The notes below the pieces were generated by a model. The model made no database searches. It was not told where the DNA came from and was given only the letters and a program-made list of their open reading frames with translations. Below are positions 62,033 to 64,000 of a stretch of 64,000 nucleotides of DNA, in pieces. Made by a program: the position numbers and the translations under genes. How positions within the stretch are numbered: position 1 is the first letter of the stretch; each line of letters starts with the position of its first letter. Source of the DNA: Plasmodium brasilianum (lineage: Eukaryota > Apicomplexa > Aconoidasida > Haemosporida > Plasmodiidae); assembly GCF_023973825.1 (NCBI RefSeq), contig NW_027122930.1, positions 1 through 64,000 of the forward strand. Direction: 5' to 3'.

Positions 62033-64000
62033 ATTATAGATTATTTATATTTGAATATACCCTATTAGGAATAAATTAATAATAATATAATATATGTCTA
62101 ACTACAAAGGATACTACACTTATTTTAAAAATTACTTATATTATTGCCTCTGAATTAATTAATAAAATATATATATCTATAAAATATTTTACAGCATCTG
62201 TCAAGGAATGCAAGTTTAAAATTATATTATAAAATTTTTATCTTGATAACATTCATAAAAAATGAACTGTTAAAATAAAATAATTTGAATTTATTCATAA
62301 ATATTCAAAATATGTAATTTAATTATTTAATATAGTACAACAATTAAATAATTTCTTTATTAATTTCTCAAAAAAAAATATAAATTTTAGTAAAATTTCG
62401 AAATACTGAATTTATATAGAATATAGAATGTATAGAATATAGATAATTCATTGTTCAATATATAAATATAGTAAGTAAAAATAATATGAAAACTTTCTCA
62501 CTAATAATTCTAAATGTACAAAAAATATATTTTGTAATAAATTAATATTACTTTTAAATAATGATAATTATAATAAAAAAATAATTATAATTGTATATCA
62601 AAGAACTAATATTTTGTGTTATATTAATAACAAAAGAAGCTTTAGTTAATTCTTAAGTATATATAATATTTTATAGATTGTAATATATTTTTTAAATGAT
62701 ATAAATATAATTTTACCAGAAATAAGGAGGGACATCTATTTTAAAATCTAGTGAAAGTTCCTTTTTAATTTCATATAATTTTTGAAAAATATAATTTATA
62801 TTAAGTTTAATTTATACCATTATTTTCGTATGAAACATTTTTATACGCATCTACTTAATTTTTTTAATTTATTCTTAACGATATATATATATATTAATAT
62901 AATATAGTTCCAAATAAAAAATAAATTATTGTCACAATATAATCATCCCACATACCTACTATATATGCTTTGTTGATATGTAATAGAATATTCTAACAAA
63001 TTATAGAAATACACAATACTAAAAATAAAGAAAAAATAAATAAATAATAAAAATAATTAAATCTTTTATTATAACACTTATTAGAAATATTTCACATTTC
63101 TCCATTAACAAATATACCTATATTCTAGTCTAAATTTTTCTAGGTGCTAAGCATGCTTTAAACGAATCATATGTGCATGAGATATTTCTACTAAAAAGCA
63201 AAAGTTTTTAAAGTGCACATAAATATCATAAATAAAACTTATGTCAACAGCATAATATAGTTTATAATTCAACTTATAATAAATAAAATTTAATAAATTA
63301 AAATTACATACAAAACTGTTGTTCGGAGAGAGTTATGCAATATAATTAATTGATTAAACATTATAAAAAAATAAAAAATGAAATAAATATTTAAATATAT
63401 TTTATTAAAACCTATCTAAGCAAAACAAACATTGCTATGTATTTATCAAATATGTATAAAAAAATAATACTTTTTTTTTTTAATTTAATTATATTTATTA
63501 AATTAAACTTTAATAATAAAATGAATGATTAATTAGTAACATTTAATATTTATGTTCATATGCATCTTAAAAATAAATGTTAACTATTACCATATTTATA
63601 GTTAAACATAAAAAATAACATGAATATAAAAAATTTATCTATACATAATTATATTATTACAGTAAACAATACATTTGTTTCTATCATCCTAAAGGGACAT
63701 TTTGATATTTATACATATGGAACACATAAATAGAGGTTTATTATTATGAATATAGGAAGACTTACGTACTACAAAAAATTTAACATATTATCAATTAAAA
63801 TTTTATTATATATAGTTCACTAATTTATTGCATAATGATGTAAATAAAAAAAGTGTATAACATATTTATTTATAAATTTTCAATATATAATTAATTTTAA
63901 AAAATTGTGTTAACACAAAAAATGAGAAGAATAGTAACAAGATAAAAGTGTTTGTCTCTTCATTTAATTATTAATATTTATAAAAACTAAGTAATTAAAC
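62033..64000. other. 5' flank of the last fam-type gene, upstream-module copy
   Basis: The part 62280-62930 carries the shared upstream landmarks: ATAATTTGAATTTATTCATAA near 62279, ATATTCAAAATATGTAATTTA near 62302, AATATAGTACAACAATTAAATA near 62329, and AAGTTTAATTTATACCATTATTT near 62805. Beyond 62930 I see no gene and no clear copy of another part of the window. Confidence 0.5.

Noticed and set aside
1..64000. Telomeric or classical subtelomeric tandem repeats
   Set aside because: CCCTAAA-type words occur only singly; no tandem array of telomere or long subtelomeric repeat units was seen.

Overview
The window looks like a subtelomere of a human-infective or closely related Plasmodium. Plasmodium malariae (or a near relative such as P. 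brasilianum) fits best. The DNA is extremely AT-rich, with poly-A/T tracts and (AT)n microsatellites throughout. Genes are sparse and split by short GT-AG introns, and they belong to subtelomeric exported or surface families: fam-l/fam-m-like two-membrane-segment exported proteins, STP1 (SURFIN/PvSTP1-related) and PIR. fam-l and fam-m are expansions known from P. malariae; STP1 and PIR are shared more widely. The species call is inference from gene content. I see no rRNA, tRNA, CRISPR array, housekeeping gene or telomeric repeat array.

Layout. From 1 to about 22.3 kb lie fam-l/fam-m-type genes, all on the minus strand: three intact (2403-3299, 6008-6970, 13011-13855), one clear pseudogene (16952-17984) and one decayed exported-gene relic (21748-22311). 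An exported-protein gene of similar architecture sits on the plus strand at 24999-25817. A complete PIR gene is at 30916-32759. Two full-length STP1 genes point away from each other (35177-37724 minus and 50738-53259 plus). Between them are about 13 kb holding a broken fam-type pseudogene (43756-44579), a PIR last-exon relic (about 41.1 kb) and a few coding-like scraps. The right part holds a PIR pseudogene (57271-58415), a PIR transmembrane relic (about 59.4 kb) and an intact fam-type gene (61140-62032).

Structure recovered by reading introns. The fam-type genes have an 87-nt signal-sequence exon (29 codons, phase 0), an intron of about 126-132 nt, and a second exon with an RxLx export-motif candidate near residue 50 and two membrane segments. 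Two pseudogenes carry single-base indels in that 87-nt exon (88 and 86 nt). Both STP1 genes have four exons with matching sizes (21 / about 1,020-1,060 / 86 / 1,101 nt). The PIR gene has a 9-nt first exon, a main exon and a basic last exon.

How the genes work together. No metabolic pathway is encoded. The common theme is host-cell interaction: secretion, export through a PEXEL-like motif, and membrane display at the infected red-cell surface. The AT-rich spaces are partly explained by duplication. Long, diverged copies of the DNA upstream of fam-type genes recur within the window, including a tandem pair at 7.2-10.05 kb and a distant copy at 44.8-47.4 kb. These record repeated copying of gene-plus-flank cassettes followed by gene decay.
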